Source: Geminicoccaceae bacterium (GTDB lineage Bacteria; Pseudomonadota; Alphaproteobacteria; Geminicoccales; Geminicoccaceae). Taken from it: 64,000 bases of DNA. Positions 8,129-16,852 of the stretch are shown here, in pieces (the first letter of the stretch is position 1; each line of letters starts with the position of its first letter). Both the position numbers and the translations under genes were made by a program. The stretch lies in NCBI GenBank assembly GCA_028285265.1, contig JANQPX010000035.1:186001-250000 (forward strand). Reading direction: 5' to 3'. The notes below the pieces were generated by a model. That model worked only from the letters and a program-made list of their open reading frames with translations, made no database searches and had not been told where the DNA came from.

Positions 8129-9262
8129 ATGTCGAAACAGGATTACTACGAAACCTTGGGCGTTGGTCGTCAGGCGTCAGCGGCAGAAATCAAGTCTGCC
8201 TTTCGCAAGCTCGCGATGAAGCATCACCCCGATCGTAACCCCGGGGATCAGGCTGCCGAGCAACGCTTCAAAGAGCTGAACGAAGCCTATGAGATTCTAA
8301 AGGATGATCAAAAGCGTGCGGCCTATGACCAATATGGCCATGCCGCTTTTCAGAATGGCGGGGGACGACCTGGTGCCGGCGGCGCCAATTTCGACTTTGG
8401 CAGTTTCGCCGACGTCTTCGACGATCTCTTCGGCGATTTCATGGGGGGAAGCCGCGGCCGTGGATCACAAAGCCGAGGCGCCGATCTTCGCTACAATCTG
8501 GAAATCTCGCTAGAAGAGGCCTTCGAAGGCAAGCAGGCTCAGATCAAAGTCCCGACGACAGTACGCTGTGAGACCTGCGATGCCACCGGAAGCAAAGGTT
8601 CAGCGCCGGGCGCCTGTCCAGGCTGCCGTGGCTCGGGACGGGTACGGGCACAGCAGGGATTCTTCACGATCGAGCGGACATGCCCGACATGTGGTGGCCA
8701 AGGCCGGGTGATCACCGACCCCTGCGATGAATGCAGTGGCCATGGCCGTGTCCAGCGAGAGAAAACACTGTCCGTTAAAATTCCCAAGGGCGTTGAGGAC
8801 GGTACAAGGATCCGGCTCTCCGGCGAGGGTGAGGCCGGGATGCGCGGCGGAACCACGGGCGATCTTTATATCTTTGTGAGTGTCGCCCCCCACCGCATGT
8901 TTCAGCGGGATGGTGCCAATATCCATTGCCGTGTGCCCATTCCGTTGACCACCGCGGCCCTGGGCGGCCAAATCGAGGTCCCAACGATTGATGGCAAGCG
9001 TGCTCGTCTGCAAGTGCCGGAAGGGACCCAGACCGGGCATAGGTTTCGATTGCGTGGTAAGGGCATGACTGAGCTCAATAGCCACGCGCGTGGCGACATG
9101 TTTGCGGAGCTCAACGTCGAAACCCCGATAAACCTCACAAAACGTCAAAAAGAGCTTCTACGTGACTTCGAAGAGGAAAGTGGTGGCAAAGACACCCACC
9201 CCGAATCTGAAGGTTTCTTTGCCAAGGTGAGAGACCTCTTCTCAGGCGACGCTCGAGACTGA
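8129..9262 (+). CDS. dnaJ: DnaJ co-chaperone
   Basis: The 377-residue type I DnaJ stimulates the ATPase of DnaK and delivers unfolded clients. In order it has the J domain (residues 1-70, with the HPD motif in MKHHPDRNPGD), a Gly/Phe-rich segment near 75-115, a zinc-finger domain near 145-210 with four CxxCxGxG-like repeats (CETCDATG, CPGCRGSG, CPTCGGQG, CDECSGHG) and the C-terminal client-binding domains. It lies 104 bases after dnaK on the same strand. It converges with the reductive dehalogenase gene. A 10-bp inverted repeat (TTTGAGGGTT at 9272-9281, complement at 9388-9397) spans the intervening gap. Confidence 0.97.
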   Translation: MSKQDYYETLGVGRQASAAEIKSAFRKLAMKHHPDRNPGDQAAEQRFKELNEAYEILKDDQKRAAYDQYGHAAFQNGGGRPGAGGANFDFGSFADVFDDLFGDFMGGSRGRGSQSRGADLRYNLEISLEEAFEGKQAQIKVPTTVRCETCDATGSKGSAPGACPGCRGSGRVRAQQGFFTIERTCPTCGGQGRVITDPCDECSGHGRVQREKTLSVKIPKGVEDGTRIRLSGEGEAGMRGGTTGDLYIFVSVAPHRMFQRDGANIHCRVPIPLTTAALGGQIEVPTIDGKRARLQVPEGTQTGHRFRLRGKGMTELNSHARGDMFAELNVETPINLTKRQKELLRDFEEESGGKDTHPESEGFFAKVRDLFSGDARD

Positions 9263-9392
9263 CCATCAGCATTTGAGGGTTGTGAACGGTCCGACCAATG
9301 CTCGATTGTCGAGCTGGTCAACCGTGTTGATCCATCACGCCTGATGATCTTGGAACGTCGCTCACCCGATAACCTGGTGCGTCATCAAACCC

Positions 9393-12300
9393 TCAAAGAT
9401 CAATCTCAATGGCGCCACCCGACTTGGCTGCCCGAGATTGACAGAGAATGAGCATCGTCTCCCGCTGTTTCTTAGAGAGCACGAAGTCACGGTGCTCAAC
9501 CTCGCCCTTCAACAACGTGCAACTGCAAACGCCGCAGAGGCCATCTGAACATTTGACGTCGATTGGTATACCTGCTGCCTGAAGGGCTTCCGTGGCGGTT
9601 TGCTCGGCAGCGACGTGGACTTCGCGAGCCGATCTCTTCAACTGAAGTGTAAACGGGTGATTTTCGTAGTCGGGTGTCTCTGGGACCGAGAAATATTCGA
9701 CATGGCACATGTCGTCAGGAAACCCTGCTCGCTCGGCTGCCGACATGACGGCGGACATATAAGCATCGGGACCACAAGCGTAGACGTGACAGCCATCTTC
9801 CCAATCACCCAAGATCTCGCCAAACGCAGCACGGGTCCCTTCTTCCGAGATGTGGAGATGGACTCGATCCTTCCAGGCGAATGTTGGAAGGTCGTTGAGA
9901 AAGCCGGCACTGGCTCGAGATGAGCATGAATAGTGCAACGTGAAGTCCGCCCCCATGTCATGCAGACGATGCGCCATCGCGATCATGGGCGTGACACCAA
10001 TACCGCCGGCCATCAGGAAGCTGTGACGTGCTGATTCGTCAAGCGGGAAGTGGTTCATCGGGTGCGAGATGAACACCTTTCGGCCTACGCCAAAAATGCG
10101 ATGCATGAGGATCGAACCACCACGGCCGTTTTTCTCATGCAAAACCGCGATCTGATAACGGGTCCGATCGGCGGGGTCACCCGACAACGAAAACTGGCGA
10201 AGGAATTCGGGGGCGACGACAACATCGAGATGAGCACCTGCCGTCCATGACGGAAGCTCGGCGCCATTCAGTGCCTTGAATTCGTACTTGGTAATATCGG
10301 GCGTCATCGTCTCGGCTTTGGTCACCTCGACACGAATGACGGGAGCATCGCCGTCGATGCTGTATTCGTGGGCTAAGCCATCGATGTCACCGCGTTTGAC
10401 CTTGGCCTTGTAGACCTCCGCTGTGATCAGGGCCTGATAGGCTTCGATCCCCTTTTCCCGATCCATCGGATAAGGAAAGGGCCAAGGATGGGGCGCAAGA
10501 TCGGCTGGGTAAACCGCGAGTGTTTGATCCTCGTAGTTGAGGTCCAAGTCTCGTTGGAGATGTCGTGCATTCACCGGCGCTTTCGCTGGCTGATAGCCGC
10601 CCTCGTCGGTGATCTCGAGATCCCACCACCATTTCTTGATCGGGTTCAATCCACCACGTCCGATGGCATCATCGAGCTTGGCAAGATAGGGAGCGAACCC
10701 CGGCAGGTTCATCGCCGCCCAGCGGAAGGGTTTTTCCGCAAACAGCCCCTCCAGGTTCCAGGGACAGGTTTTCATGCACCGCCCGCACATGGCGCCTCCC
10801 TCGGTCGTGACGCGATAGGTGGCGCATTTTTGGCTATCCGATTTCCAGATCTCATAGCCGTTGAACATCAGCTTCGGACCGGCGGTGATGGCACCAGAAG
10901 GGCATTCGCGTGCGCACTTATTGCAGCTCTCGCAAAAGCGCTGCATGCCGAAGTCAATTGGCCGATCGTGGGCCATCGGCATGGTTGTTGTGACCACACC
11001 AGATTTGAGCCGTGGCCCCAAAAATGGGTTCAGGATCACCTCGCCGATCCGGCTGACCTCGCCGAGGCCGGAAAGCAGCAGCAGCGGCGGCTGCAGCACA
11101 TCACCATCAAGAACCGTATGAGCCTTGGCGGGATAGCCGAGATTTCTGATATGCTTCGCAATCACCCCGCCGAGCAAGGAAAAGCGGAGGTACGCGCGCA
11201 TCGACTGGGCGACCGAAATCCAGTCGTCGCCTGACGCCCCCTCCATGGTTTCAAAGCCCTGATCGATGATCATCGAGATCGCTTGGTCATGCGGCGGGTC
11301 GATCGGCATGCCGAGCGCGTTGTGTGAGTACCAAGTCCAGTCTGGACAGCGCGAGATTCCAACCGCGTCAACGCCGAGAAAGTAACATGCTGCCTTCACG
11401 TTTTCAGCATTCCGCTCAGCATCTTGGGTTGACCTTGAGACGGCGCCTTCCGGCCTGCCGTCTTGCAGCAAGACCAATGCGCCCAAGGCTCTTCGTTGCG
11501 CCATCGAGGGAGCGGCCTTCCGCGCGTAATGGCCACCCTTGGCGTTGTCCTGCATTTTTTGGCCCATATCGCCGAACTGGGCGCGCGCAAACATGTCTGT
11601 ACGCTTTGGCACTCTGGCGACACGAGGCTCATCGATGAAGGTGGTCGGTCGATCGACCCGTGTCAGGCGCTCGAACGGGTAGGCACCATCAACATAGCGT
11701 CGGTCGCGATAGGGCTCGCGATTGAACGCATTCTTCTGAAACCCAAATCCGGTCCACCAATGGGGGCCATGGGTTCTCCATTTGGGCTGGGCCGCCAACG
11801 GCAAAAGGGGCTGGTCAACCGACAAAGCAAACGATGTCGTTACCGCCGCAAGCCCAAATCGCTCTCCAACATATGGAGCGGTGAGGCGACCCTCGGCGAT
11901 CGATGCCAGCCCAGCGGCTACGGCCTGACGGTGGAGGTTGATATCGGAGGCTGTGGGCGTGTGGGCGCAGGCATCATGGCCGAGCAGGCGAAGATAGTTG
12001 GCGATCACGACCGCCGTCTCAGAGGCACGGAGGCAAGCACGGCCTTCCTGAGCGTTAAGGATCCAGTCGACACCCGGTTCATGGGGATCAGGATCGCGCG
12101 GGTATTCGTAGAGGAAAACGATAGCGAAGCGATGATCCTCCATACCACCCGCAGGCGCTTCCATGCTGTCCTTCAGGTCCGCCATGATCAGATCGATGCC
12201 AGAAGCGAGCGTGGAGGTCTGGCGGGTGCGCAAATCCTCGGCGAGGCGGTCAATATCTGGGTTTCTGATCGGCTCATCAAGCAAGCAGGCCTCATTGATC

Positions 12301-12614
12301 GGACCTATTCCGACCATCGACGCATCGGAGAAGTAACCGAAGGCCTTGAGATGGTTGGCACGCTCTTGGGGATCCTCAGGGCATCCAGCTTGAGCCCTAT
12401 TGACCAAGCCCACCCGGATAGCGTCGAGCATCGCTTGATACTCGGCCATCGCATGCACGATGCTGTCTGGTTGCTCAGATCGATGGAAGGGAATCGGTGA
12501 TGGCTGCGGAATCTCGGTAAGATCCGGTAGGGCGGATGAGCGAGCGAGACGTTCCAGAGGATAGGGCCCAAGGTGAACAGGCCGGTCCTTGTCGGAAAAA
12601 AAGCGAATGGTCAT
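9393..12614 (-). CDS. self-sufficient reductive dehalogenase fused to a flavin/ferredoxin reductase
   Basis: This 1073-residue fusion has a dehalogenase-like part (residues 1-720) and an electron-transfer part (750-1073). The first part contains two related modules, as known for catabolic RdhA enzymes. Two cluster motifs follow: C561, C564, C567, C571 in CESCNKCARECP, and C597, C610, C613, C617 in MCGRCMKTCP. Tyr429 (WTWYSH), Lys487 (IAKHIR) and Arg551 (AHDRPI) fit the active-site Tyr, Lys and Arg of Nitratireductor RdhA. The C-terminal part has RQFSLSG (flavin), GGIGVTP near 870 (NAD(P)H) and a plant-type 2Fe-2S site (C1022, C1027, C1030, C1058). No Tat signal is present. By family it would be a cobalamin-dependent, NAD(P)H-driven enzyme removing halogen from aromatics in the cytosol, like BhbA. 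The halogenated substrate is inferred. Confidence 0.85.
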   Translation of the reverse strand: MTIRFFSDKDRPVHLGPYPLERLARSSALPDLTEIPQPSPIPFHRSEQPDSIVHAMAEYQAMLDAIRVGLVNRAQAGCPEDPQERANHLKAFGYFSDASMVGIGPINEACLLDEPIRNPDIDRLAEDLRTRQTSTLASGIDLIMADLKDSMEAPAGGMEDHRFAIVFLYEYPRDPDPHEPGVDWILNAQEGRACLRASETAVVIANYLRLLGHDACAHTPTASDINLHRQAVAAGLASIAEGRLTAPYVGERFGLAAVTTSFALSVDQPLLPLAAQPKWRTHGPHWWTGFGFQKNAFNREPYRDRRYVDGAYPFERLTRVDRPTTFIDEPRVARVPKRTDMFARAQFGDMGQKMQDNAKGGHYARKAAPSMAQRRALGALVLLQDGRPEGAVSRSTQDAERNAENVKAACYFLGVDAVGISRCPDWTWYSHNALGMPIDPPHDQAISMIIDQGFETMEGASGDDWISVAQSMRAYLRFSLLGGVIAKHIRNLGYPAKAHTVLDGDVLQPPLLLLSGLGEVSRIGEVILNPFLGPRLKSGVVTTTMPMAHDRPIDFGMQRFCESCNKCARECPSGAITAGPKLMFNGYEIWKSDSQKCATYRVTTEGGAMCGRCMKTCPWNLEGLFAEKPFRWAAMNLPGFAPYLAKLDDAIGRGGLNPIKKWWWDLEITDEGGYQPAKAPVNARHLQRDLDLNYEDQTLAVYPADLAPHPWPFPYPMDREKGIEAYQALITAEVYKAKVKRGDIDGLAHEYSIDGDAPVIRVEVTKAETMTPDITKYEFKALNGAELPSWTAGAHLDVVVAPEFLRQFSLSGDPADRTRYQIAVLHEKNGRGGSILMHRIFGVGRKVFISHPMNHFPLDESARHSFLMAGGIGVTPMIAMAHRLHDMGADFTLHYSCSSRASAGFLNDLPTFAWKDRVHLHISEEGTRAAFGEILGDWEDGCHVYACGPDAYMSAVMSAAERAGFPDDMCHVEYFSVPETPDYENHPFTLQLKRSAREVHVAAEQTATEALQAAGIPIDVKCSDGLCGVCSCTLLKGEVEHRDFVLSKKQRETMLILCQSRAAKSGGAIEIDL

Positions 12615-12700
12615 GCCTATATTTGCCTCGACAGACGCTGATGACGCGCCTGATCAGCATGAGCGAACCTCGCCCTCCAATCAACGGGATGTTCCCGCGA

Positions 12701-14422
12701 CTAGCGAATCAGCACGGGCGGCGCGGTCGCAAGACCGTCTGCCTTTAGGAATTCGAGCCAGACCGAGAACGTTCGAATCGCGATCAACGGCTGACGGATG
12801 AGATCGAGGGCTGTTTCCAACGGGCTCTTTGGCTTGGGGAAACGTCTGATGACGACGGGCTGATCTGGATCGAGGCCAATTTCCAATCGCGTGAGTTCAA
12901 GCGCCCGGGCAAAGCCGCCAAGATCGTCGACCAGCCCCAACTCCTTCGCCTGCAAGCCCGTCCAAACGCGCCCTTCGGCGATCGCATGGACATCCTCCTT
13001 GGCCATACCGCGTCCACGGGCAACTCCCGCGGTGAAAGCGTCATAGGTTTGATCGAGAAAGCTCTCAAGCCGCTCCCTTCCTCGCTCACCATAATCCTCA
13101 TTGACGCTCCACATCGAAGCGTTGGCGCCACGACCGACGGTGCCCCACTTCACGCCAAACTTCGCCCAGAGATCATCCAAAACCGGCTTGCCGGCAAGAA
13201 CGCCGATTGAGCCCGTTAACGTGCCTGGGTCGGCGACGATACGGGTTGCGTCCATAGCGATCCAATAGCCGCCTGACGCAGCGACATCGCCCATCGAGAC
13301 GATGACAGGCTTTTTCATCTCGACCGCACGTCTAACTTGTCGCCCGATCGTCTCGGATGCGACCGCTGAACCGCCTCCAGACGACACACGAAACAGGATC
13401 GCGCGCACATCGGAGTCGTCAATCGCATCGCCAATGGCTCCGGCGATGCTATCGGCCCCCATCACCCAGCCACCGGGGCCATCACTATTCTTGCCTTCTT
13501 GGATTTGGCCAACACCCTCAATCAGAGCAATCACCTCTGTGGCCGACTGGTCGATGGGCACCAACCGATTAAATTGTTCAAGATCGATCAGTTCTGCCCC
13601 AGTCCCTGCTTCCTCTTCAGCACGATGCCGAACCTCGTCCCAATAGCTGAGATGATCAATCAAGCCATTTTGAAAGGCTTCATCGGCATTGTAAGGGCCG
13701 TTGTCGATGAGATCCCTGACAGCCGACAGCTCCAGTCCGCGGTCCGAAGCAAGACCTTCGACGATCTGATCGTACAGTGATGATGCAAGCCACTCGAGAC
13801 TCTCTCGATGCTCGTTGGTGAGGCGATCCTCCGTGAACATGTTGGCAGCGGTCTTATACGGGCCACGCTTCTCACCGCTTGGCGTTACGCCAATCTGCTC
13901 AAAAAAGTCCTTCAGCAGTGGGGTTTCCAGATGGATGCCGGTAAGACCCACCGCTCCAAGTGGCTGGAGATGAATCTCATCAAAGGCACTCGCGAGATAA
14001 AGGCCCATGGTTCCAGGCCCGAACTCGCCAAAGCTCGTCGAGAAGGCAAAGGCGAATTTGCCTTGGCCTCGGAATCGGCGGATGGCCTCTCGGAGTTCTT
14101 GCACTTGTGCAAAACCGCCACCGCCACCATTGACCCGCGCGACCAAGCCAGCGACGCTTTGTTGCTCACCGGCGCGGTCAATCGCCATCACCGCTTCAGC
14201 CAATGTGAGGCCGGGCTCGAGATCGAGCGATGCAAGCGAAGCACCGCGTTGGGCCTCGGAGAAGCCCTGTCGAAGATCGAGGGTTAAGACCGTGCGCTCA
14301 GGTAGTCCTTCCTCCTCGGGGAGGAACATCCAGATGGCAACACCAACCCCGATGGCGAGCATGAAGGTCAAAAAGCCAAGCGAGGCAAGAATGCCGACGA
14401 CGATCCGCTTCATGCGCCGCAA
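12701..14422 (-). CDS. sppA: signal peptide peptidase SppA, long (67K) form
   Basis: The 573-residue membrane protease degrades signal peptides left after secretion. A single N-terminal membrane segment (residues 5-32) anchors two tandem ClpP-like domains to the periplasmic side. The catalytic Lys is expected in GPYKTAANMF near residue 190, and the catalytic Ser lies in VAASGGYWIAM near residue 383, as in the Ser/Lys dyad of E. coli SppA. Length matches the 67K type rather than the short form. It is followed at 9393-12614 by the dehalogenase gene on the same strand, 86 bases away. A start at the second Met (14413) is also possible. Confidence 0.93.
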   Translation of the reverse strand: MRRMKRIVVGILASLGFLTFMLAIGVGVAIWMFLPEEEGLPERTVLTLDLRQGFSEAQRGASLASLDLEPGLTLAEAVMAIDRAGEQQSVAGLVARVNGGGGGFAQVQELREAIRRFRGQGKFAFAFSTSFGEFGPGTMGLYLASAFDEIHLQPLGAVGLTGIHLETPLLKDFFEQIGVTPSGEKRGPYKTAANMFTEDRLTNEHRESLEWLASSLYDQIVEGLASDRGLELSAVRDLIDNGPYNADEAFQNGLIDHLSYWDEVRHRAEEEAGTGAELIDLEQFNRLVPIDQSATEVIALIEGVGQIQEGKNSDGPGGWVMGADSIAGAIGDAIDDSDVRAILFRVSSGGGSAVASETIGRQVRRAVEMKKPVIVSMGDVAASGGYWIAMDATRIVADPGTLTGSIGVLAGKPVLDDLWAKFGVKWGTVGRGANASMWSVNEDYGERGRERLESFLDQTYDAFTAGVARGRGMAKEDVHAIAEGRVWTGLQAKELGLVDDLGGFARALELTRLEIGLDPDQPVVIRRFPKPKSPLETALDLIRQPLIAIRTFSVWLEFLKADGLATAPPVLIR

Positions 14423-14431
14423 CTCCAGTCG

Positions 14432-15577
14432 CTAAGCCGGTTCTAACGCACGCCGACGCTTGCGCTCACTCGCCGTCTTAAGTTGACCACAAGCGGCGAG
14501 AATGTCTCGGCCACGTGGGGTGCGAACAGGCGAAGGATAGCCACCACGCTCGACGATACGGGCAAAGGCCTTAATGCGTTCGGGACTCGAGCATCGATAG
14601 CCAGCATCAGGCCATGGATTGAAAGGAATCAGATTGACTTTCGCCGGTAAGCCTCTCAAGAGCCGGACCAACTCACGCGCCTCGGCATCACTATCATTGA
14701 CACCATCCAACATGACATATTCGAACGTCACCCAGCGATCGCCTGACGGGTAGGCGCGACACGCGTCCATGAGTGTTTTGATGTTCCACTTGCGATTGAT
14801 CGGCACCAATTCGTCTCTGAGATCGTCTCTGACCGCATGCAACGAAATCGCGAGATTGACGCCAAGCTCACGGCCGCACTGCTCGATCTTAGGAACGATC
14901 CCCGACGTGGACAATGTGATCTTACGCTTTGAAAAGGCTAAACCCTCAGGGTCCATCGCGATCAGGAGGGCTTGCTTGACGTTCTCATAGTTCAAGAGTG
15001 GCTCGCCCATGCCCATCATCACGATATGGCTGAGTTTGCGCTGTCCCTTGGGAGTCGGCCATTCGCCCAGCCGATCACGGGCGACGAGGATTTGTGCGAG
15101 AATATCGCCTGTTGAGAGATTACGGACCAACGGCATCGTGCCAGTGTGGCAGAAAGTGCAGGCAAGCGAGCAACCTACCTGGCTGGAAACACAAAGGGCA
15201 CCGCGCTCGACGTCTGGGATATGCACCATTTCCACGTCTTGGCCGTCGCCGTAGCGAAGAAGCCATTTGCTCGTGCCATCCGTGGAGCGTTGTTCTTCCA
15301 CGATCGTTGGTCTGTCAACGACGTACTGTTTGTCTAAGCTACCGCGAAGCGCCGACGGTAATGTCGTCATCGCATCGAATGATTGCGCACCACGATGGTA
15401 GATCCAATGCCGAATTTGACGCGCACGCATCGACGTCTGGGCAGCCGAGACGCCCGTTTCTTCCAAGAGTGCTGTCAGTGACGTCTGATCCACACCGAGA
15501 AGCGAAACCTTAGGAAGCATCGCGCCATCGCCGTTACTATCGGGTCGGCCTTCGTCGAGGCGGGAGTCAGAGGTCAT
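14432..15577 (-). CDS. rlmN: dual-specificity 23S rRNA/tRNA adenine C2-methyltransferase
   Basis: The 381-residue radical SAM enzyme methylates C2 of A2503 in 23S rRNA and A37 in some tRNAs. The cluster motif CSLACTFCHTG (CxxxCxxC) is near residue 140. The C-terminal resolving cysteine lies in RGRDILAACGQLK near residue 363, and GEPLLNYENV is the SAM-binding glycine region. The first 19 residues are non-conserved, so the start at the Met before LPKVSLLG is possible. Its stop lies 9 bases before the sppA start on the same strand, suggesting co-transcription. Confidence 0.96.
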   Translation of the reverse strand: MTSDSRLDEGRPDSNGDGAMLPKVSLLGVDQTSLTALLEETGVSAAQTSMRARQIRHWIYHRGAQSFDAMTTLPSALRGSLDKQYVVDRPTIVEEQRSTDGTSKWLLRYGDGQDVEMVHIPDVERGALCVSSQVGCSLACTFCHTGTMPLVRNLSTGDILAQILVARDRLGEWPTPKGQRKLSHIVMMGMGEPLLNYENVKQALLIAMDPEGLAFSKRKITLSTSGIVPKIEQCGRELGVNLAISLHAVRDDLRDELVPINRKWNIKTLMDACRAYPSGDRWVTFEYVMLDGVNDSDAEARELVRLLRGLPAKVNLIPFNPWPDAGYRCSSPERIKAFARIVERGGYPSPVRTPRGRDILAACGQLKTASERKRRRALEPA

Positions 15578-15595
15578 CGAGCATTCAATAGGGCG

Positions 15596-16135
15596 CTAGC
15601 CAGAGCAGGCCGCAACCATGGCATTGTAGGCTTTGGTAAAGCCGAGAAGCGAATAGGTGTCAGTCGAGGTTGTGTTTTTGCTCGACTCCCCATCGACAAC
15701 CATGCTCTCACCACGCTTCATCACATCGATCAACTTCTGATCTTCGCTCGTATCCTTGGTCCAGGCATGAGCGCCTCTTGTGAAGAGCACAAATCGGTTT
15801 TGGCCAACAGCAACGTTGACATTGCTACCTTCCAGGTAGGTATAGCCGGGTTGAATGCTGACCTCATCGGTGACCTGTGGCGTCGGGCGCCTCGTCACCA
15901 ATACCGCCGGCTTACCACGACGCGTGTAATTGCCGTCCTGCTTCTTCGGTTCGCTAACGATGTAGCAGATTTTTTGGCCGCCTTCATCCAACTCCCAAAC
16001 ATTCCAGTCGGTATAACTGCCCAGCGAGTAAGGGGTCTGGGCCGCGACACCGCCAGCAAAGCCGGTCGAAAGGATCAGGACGGCGAAAGTGCGCATTGCG
16101 CGATCAAGGAAACGTGTTGTCATCATCTCGATCAT
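15596..16135 (-). CDS. secreted invasion-associated locus B (IalB) family protein
   Basis: The 179-residue protein has a signal peptide (hydrophobic run near residues 16-30, cleavage expected after GVAAQ or VAA). An IalB-type beta domain follows, with the paired segments YTDWNVWELDEGGQKICYI and KPAVLVTRRPT and the C-terminal TYSLLGFTKAYNAMVAAC. The two cysteines in the mature part (KICYI and VAACSG) could form a disulfide. In Bartonella IalB promotes red-cell entry, but the family is common in free-living alphaproteobacteria, where its role is unknown. It is immediately upstream of rlmN on the same strand. An alternative start is Met5, Met6 or Met14. Confidence 0.88.
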   Translation of the reverse strand: MIEMMTTRFLDRAMRTFAVLILSTGFAGGVAAQTPYSLGSYTDWNVWELDEGGQKICYIVSEPKKQDGNYTRRGKPAVLVTRRPTPQVTDEVSIQPGYTYLEGSNVNVAVGQNRFVLFTRGAHAWTKDTSEDQKLIDVMKRGESMVVDGESSKNTTSTDTYSLLGFTKAYNAMVAACSG

Positions 16136-16279
16136 CGTTAGCTGATGGAGGGTTGGCCTGTTATGTCGACAAATTTCGCGTGAATTGCAAGTTTTGTCTC
16201 ATGGTTTTGCTTCCTGAACCACTCGATTTGATCACAAGCCTAAGCTTGCTCTCGGTCTTGCGTGATCTTAAGTTGCGGT

Positions 16280-16852
16280 ATGGATCAGACCTCGCCAGCA
16301 GCTCAAATACGCGACGATCATGTGGCGCTCATTGAAGCGATCGTCAAGCATGGCGACCGAGAAGCCTTCGCCGACCTCTTCGACTATTACGCGCCCAAGC
16401 TGAAGGCTTACTATCGAAAAGGGGGTATCGAAACGGCGCTAGCGGAGGATTTAGCCCAGGAAACCATGCTTTCCGTTTGGCGCCATGCAGCCAAATTCAG
16501 CCCGACCATTGGTGGTCCATCGACCTGGATCTTCACCATAGCACGAAATGTGATGATCGATGCTCTGCGTCGTCAGAAGTCCAGAAGCGGTGATCTTTCC
16601 GATCCGAGTCTCCAGCCTCCGCCGATCGAGACGGCCGATGATCTAATCGATGCCCAACAACGTTATAGACAACTGAAAGCTGAGCTTTCGAAATTACCAG
16701 ATGAGCAAGCGAAAGTGTTGAAGATGGCTTTTTTCGACCACAAAGCCCACGGAGAGATTGCTGCCGAAACCGGACTCCCTCTTGGTACGGTCAAGTCGCG
16801 GATTCGTCTGGCCATGCAGCGCTTGCGAACGGAGCTGGGGGACATGGCATGA
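16280..16852 (+). CDS. rpoE: ECF sigma factor, RpoE/ChrR (ECF11-like) type
   Basis: The 190-residue sigma factor has region 2 near residues 20-95 (DLAQETMLSVWRHAAKFSP, then TWIFTIARNVMIDALRRQ) and region 4 near 130-185 (HKAHGEIAAETGLPLGTVKS, then RIRLAMQRLR). It overlaps a ChrR-type anti-sigma gene by four bases (ATGA). In Rhodobacter such pairs control the response to singlet oxygen. An in-frame GTG at 16262 would add six residues; I chose the ATG at 16280. It is divergent from the ialB-like gene. The Rhodobacter-type promoter pattern was not found with correct spacing upstream. Confidence 0.92.
   Translation: MDQTSPAAQIRDDHVALIEAIVKHGDREAFADLFDYYAPKLKAYYRKGGIETALAEDLAQETMLSVWRHAAKFSPTIGGPSTWIFTIARNVMIDALRRQKSRSGDLSDPSLQPPPIETADDLIDAQQRYRQLKAELSKLPDEQAKVLKMAFFDHKAHGEIAAETGLPLGTVKSRIRLAMQRLRTELGDMA

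Noticed and set aside
9272..9397. 10-bp inverted repeat flanking the dnaJ/dehalogenase gap as a mobile-element end
   Set aside because: The repeat is short, one arm overlaps the stop codon of the dehalogenase gene, and no transposase or target duplication is present.
11463..12500. 345-codon open frame opposite the dehalogenase gene
   Set aside because: It is the antisense shadow of a strongly conserved coding region and has no recognisable product.
16229..16244. TGATC followed by TAAG, resembling a Rhodobacter RpoE promoter
   Set aside because: The spacing is 7 bases, not the 17-18 needed for an autoregulated ECF11 promoter.
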